A stretch of DNA of 5,325 bases from Desulfobacteraceae bacterium (GTDB taxonomy: Bacteria > Desulfobacterota > Syntrophobacteria > BM002): assembly GCA_002899795.1 (NCBI GenBank), contig PPDG01000273.1, positions 1 through 5,325 on the forward strand, read 5' to 3'. The notes beneath the pieces are model-generated. The model was not told where the DNA came from. It made no database searches and saw only the letters and a list, made by a program, of their open reading frames with translations. Positions 5,044-5,325 of the stretch are shown one piece after another. Each line of letters opens with the position of its first letter. The stretch's first letter is position 1. A program made the translations under genes and the position numbers.

Positions 5044-5325
5044 TCATTGCGCCATAGAGAACCCGTAGGCAGCGGTGTCGATAAAACAACCGCCTCCCGA
5101 TGCGCCCGGATTATCTTTCTCGTAATTTGACACAGTAACGTTTGTTGAATCACTAGACTGCAAGCCGCTGTCATCTTTAACTATCAACTCGAAGACTAGT
5201 GGTTGGTCATCACTGTCATCAACACTTGGAGCCTCAAAGGTCGGACGCTCCTCTGTGGGATCAGAAAAGGTGACCGACCGCCCTGCTACCTGTTTCCACC
5301 GATAGGACTCAATGCCGTCATCAGG
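5044..5325 (-). CDS. 3' end of a PKD-domain surface protein with truncated C-terminal CFI-box (partial)
   Basis: The minus strand is open from the window edge (5325) to a TGA at 5044-5046, giving 93 residues; the start lies outside the window. Residues 1-69 form the end of a K319L/REJ-like PKD beta-sandwich domain: SYRWKQVAGRSVTF (7-20), RPTFEAP (27-33), LVFELIVKDDSG (43-54), STNVTVSN (60-67). A short linker (about 70-79) ends in a Ser-Gly-Gly-Gly stretch, followed by CFIDTAAYGFSMAQ (80-93) and the stop. This matches the conserved CFIATAAYGS start of the CFI-box C-terminal domain of secreted deltaproteobacterial proteins. In that family several dozen residues normally follow the box, typically with Leu/Arg-rich FRD and YY-type motifs. 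Here the frame ends 11 residues after CFI, and the other two frames after the stop show no obvious continuation. It may be a truncated gene or a naturally short variant. It is probably exported; its ligand is unknown. Confidence 0.82.
   Translation of the reverse strand, partial: PDDGIESYRWKQVAGRSVTFSDPTEERPTFEAPSVDDSDDQPLVFELIVKDDSGLQSSDSTNVTVSNYEKDNPGASGGGCFIDTAAYGFSMAQ

Noticed and set aside
4977..5174. A 65-residue minus-strand frame overlapping the CFI-box gene
   Set aside because: The overlapping frame encodes the clear PKD/CFI-box sequence. This one has no recognisable motif and does not continue the CFI-box domain after the TGA.

Overview
The window looks like a chromosomal piece of a Gram-negative bacterium. 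It carries an inner-membrane cassette for lipid-linked sugar transfer, an outer-membrane lipoprotein of the Slp family, and the C-terminal end of a PKD-type surface protein with a CFI-box. From memory, that combination together with dense AT-rich and GTGTCAG-type palindromic repeats is common in Desulfobacterota and Nitrospirota-like genomes and MAGs. No marker gene here proves the lineage, so the assignment is inference.

Layout. 1-160: a nested palindromic repeat element. 161-355: leader with no gene. 356-2020 (+): ArnT/PMT-like GT-C glycosyltransferase. 2021-2242: spacer with a second repeat copy. 2243-2896 (+): AT-rich PAP2 phosphatase. 2929-3663 (+): GT2 (dolichol-phosphate-mannose-synthase/ArnC-like) glycosyltransferase. 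3653-3934 (+): small membrane protein of the lipid A biosynthesis N-terminal (LABN) family, overlapping the previous gene and starting at TTG. 3935-4118: convergent spacer filled by a third, AT-rich palindromic element. 4119-4658 (-): Slp-family lipoprotein with a Tyr-rich tail. 4659-5043: gene-free stretch with two modular GTCCCGC/GCGGGAC palindromes. 5044-5325 (-): 3' end of a PKD-domain/CFI-box protein whose 5' part lies outside the window.

How the genes may work together. The GT2 enzyme would load a sugar onto undecaprenyl phosphate in the cytoplasm. The LABN protein would help present or flip the lipid-linked sugar. The GT-C enzyme would transfer it on the periplasmic side, probably to lipid A or another envelope glycan. 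The PAP2 enzyme would remove a phosphate, either from lipid A or from a polyprenyl carrier. This is family-level reasoning; the sugar and the acceptor cannot be read from the sequence.

The most notable points are: a CFI-box protein that stops almost directly after the box; the compositionally foreign PAP2 gene placed between repeat copy 2 and the GT2 gene; and two different repeat families built from short interchangeable modules. I found no RNA genes, CRISPR array, insertion-sequence transposase or clearly new defence-type system.
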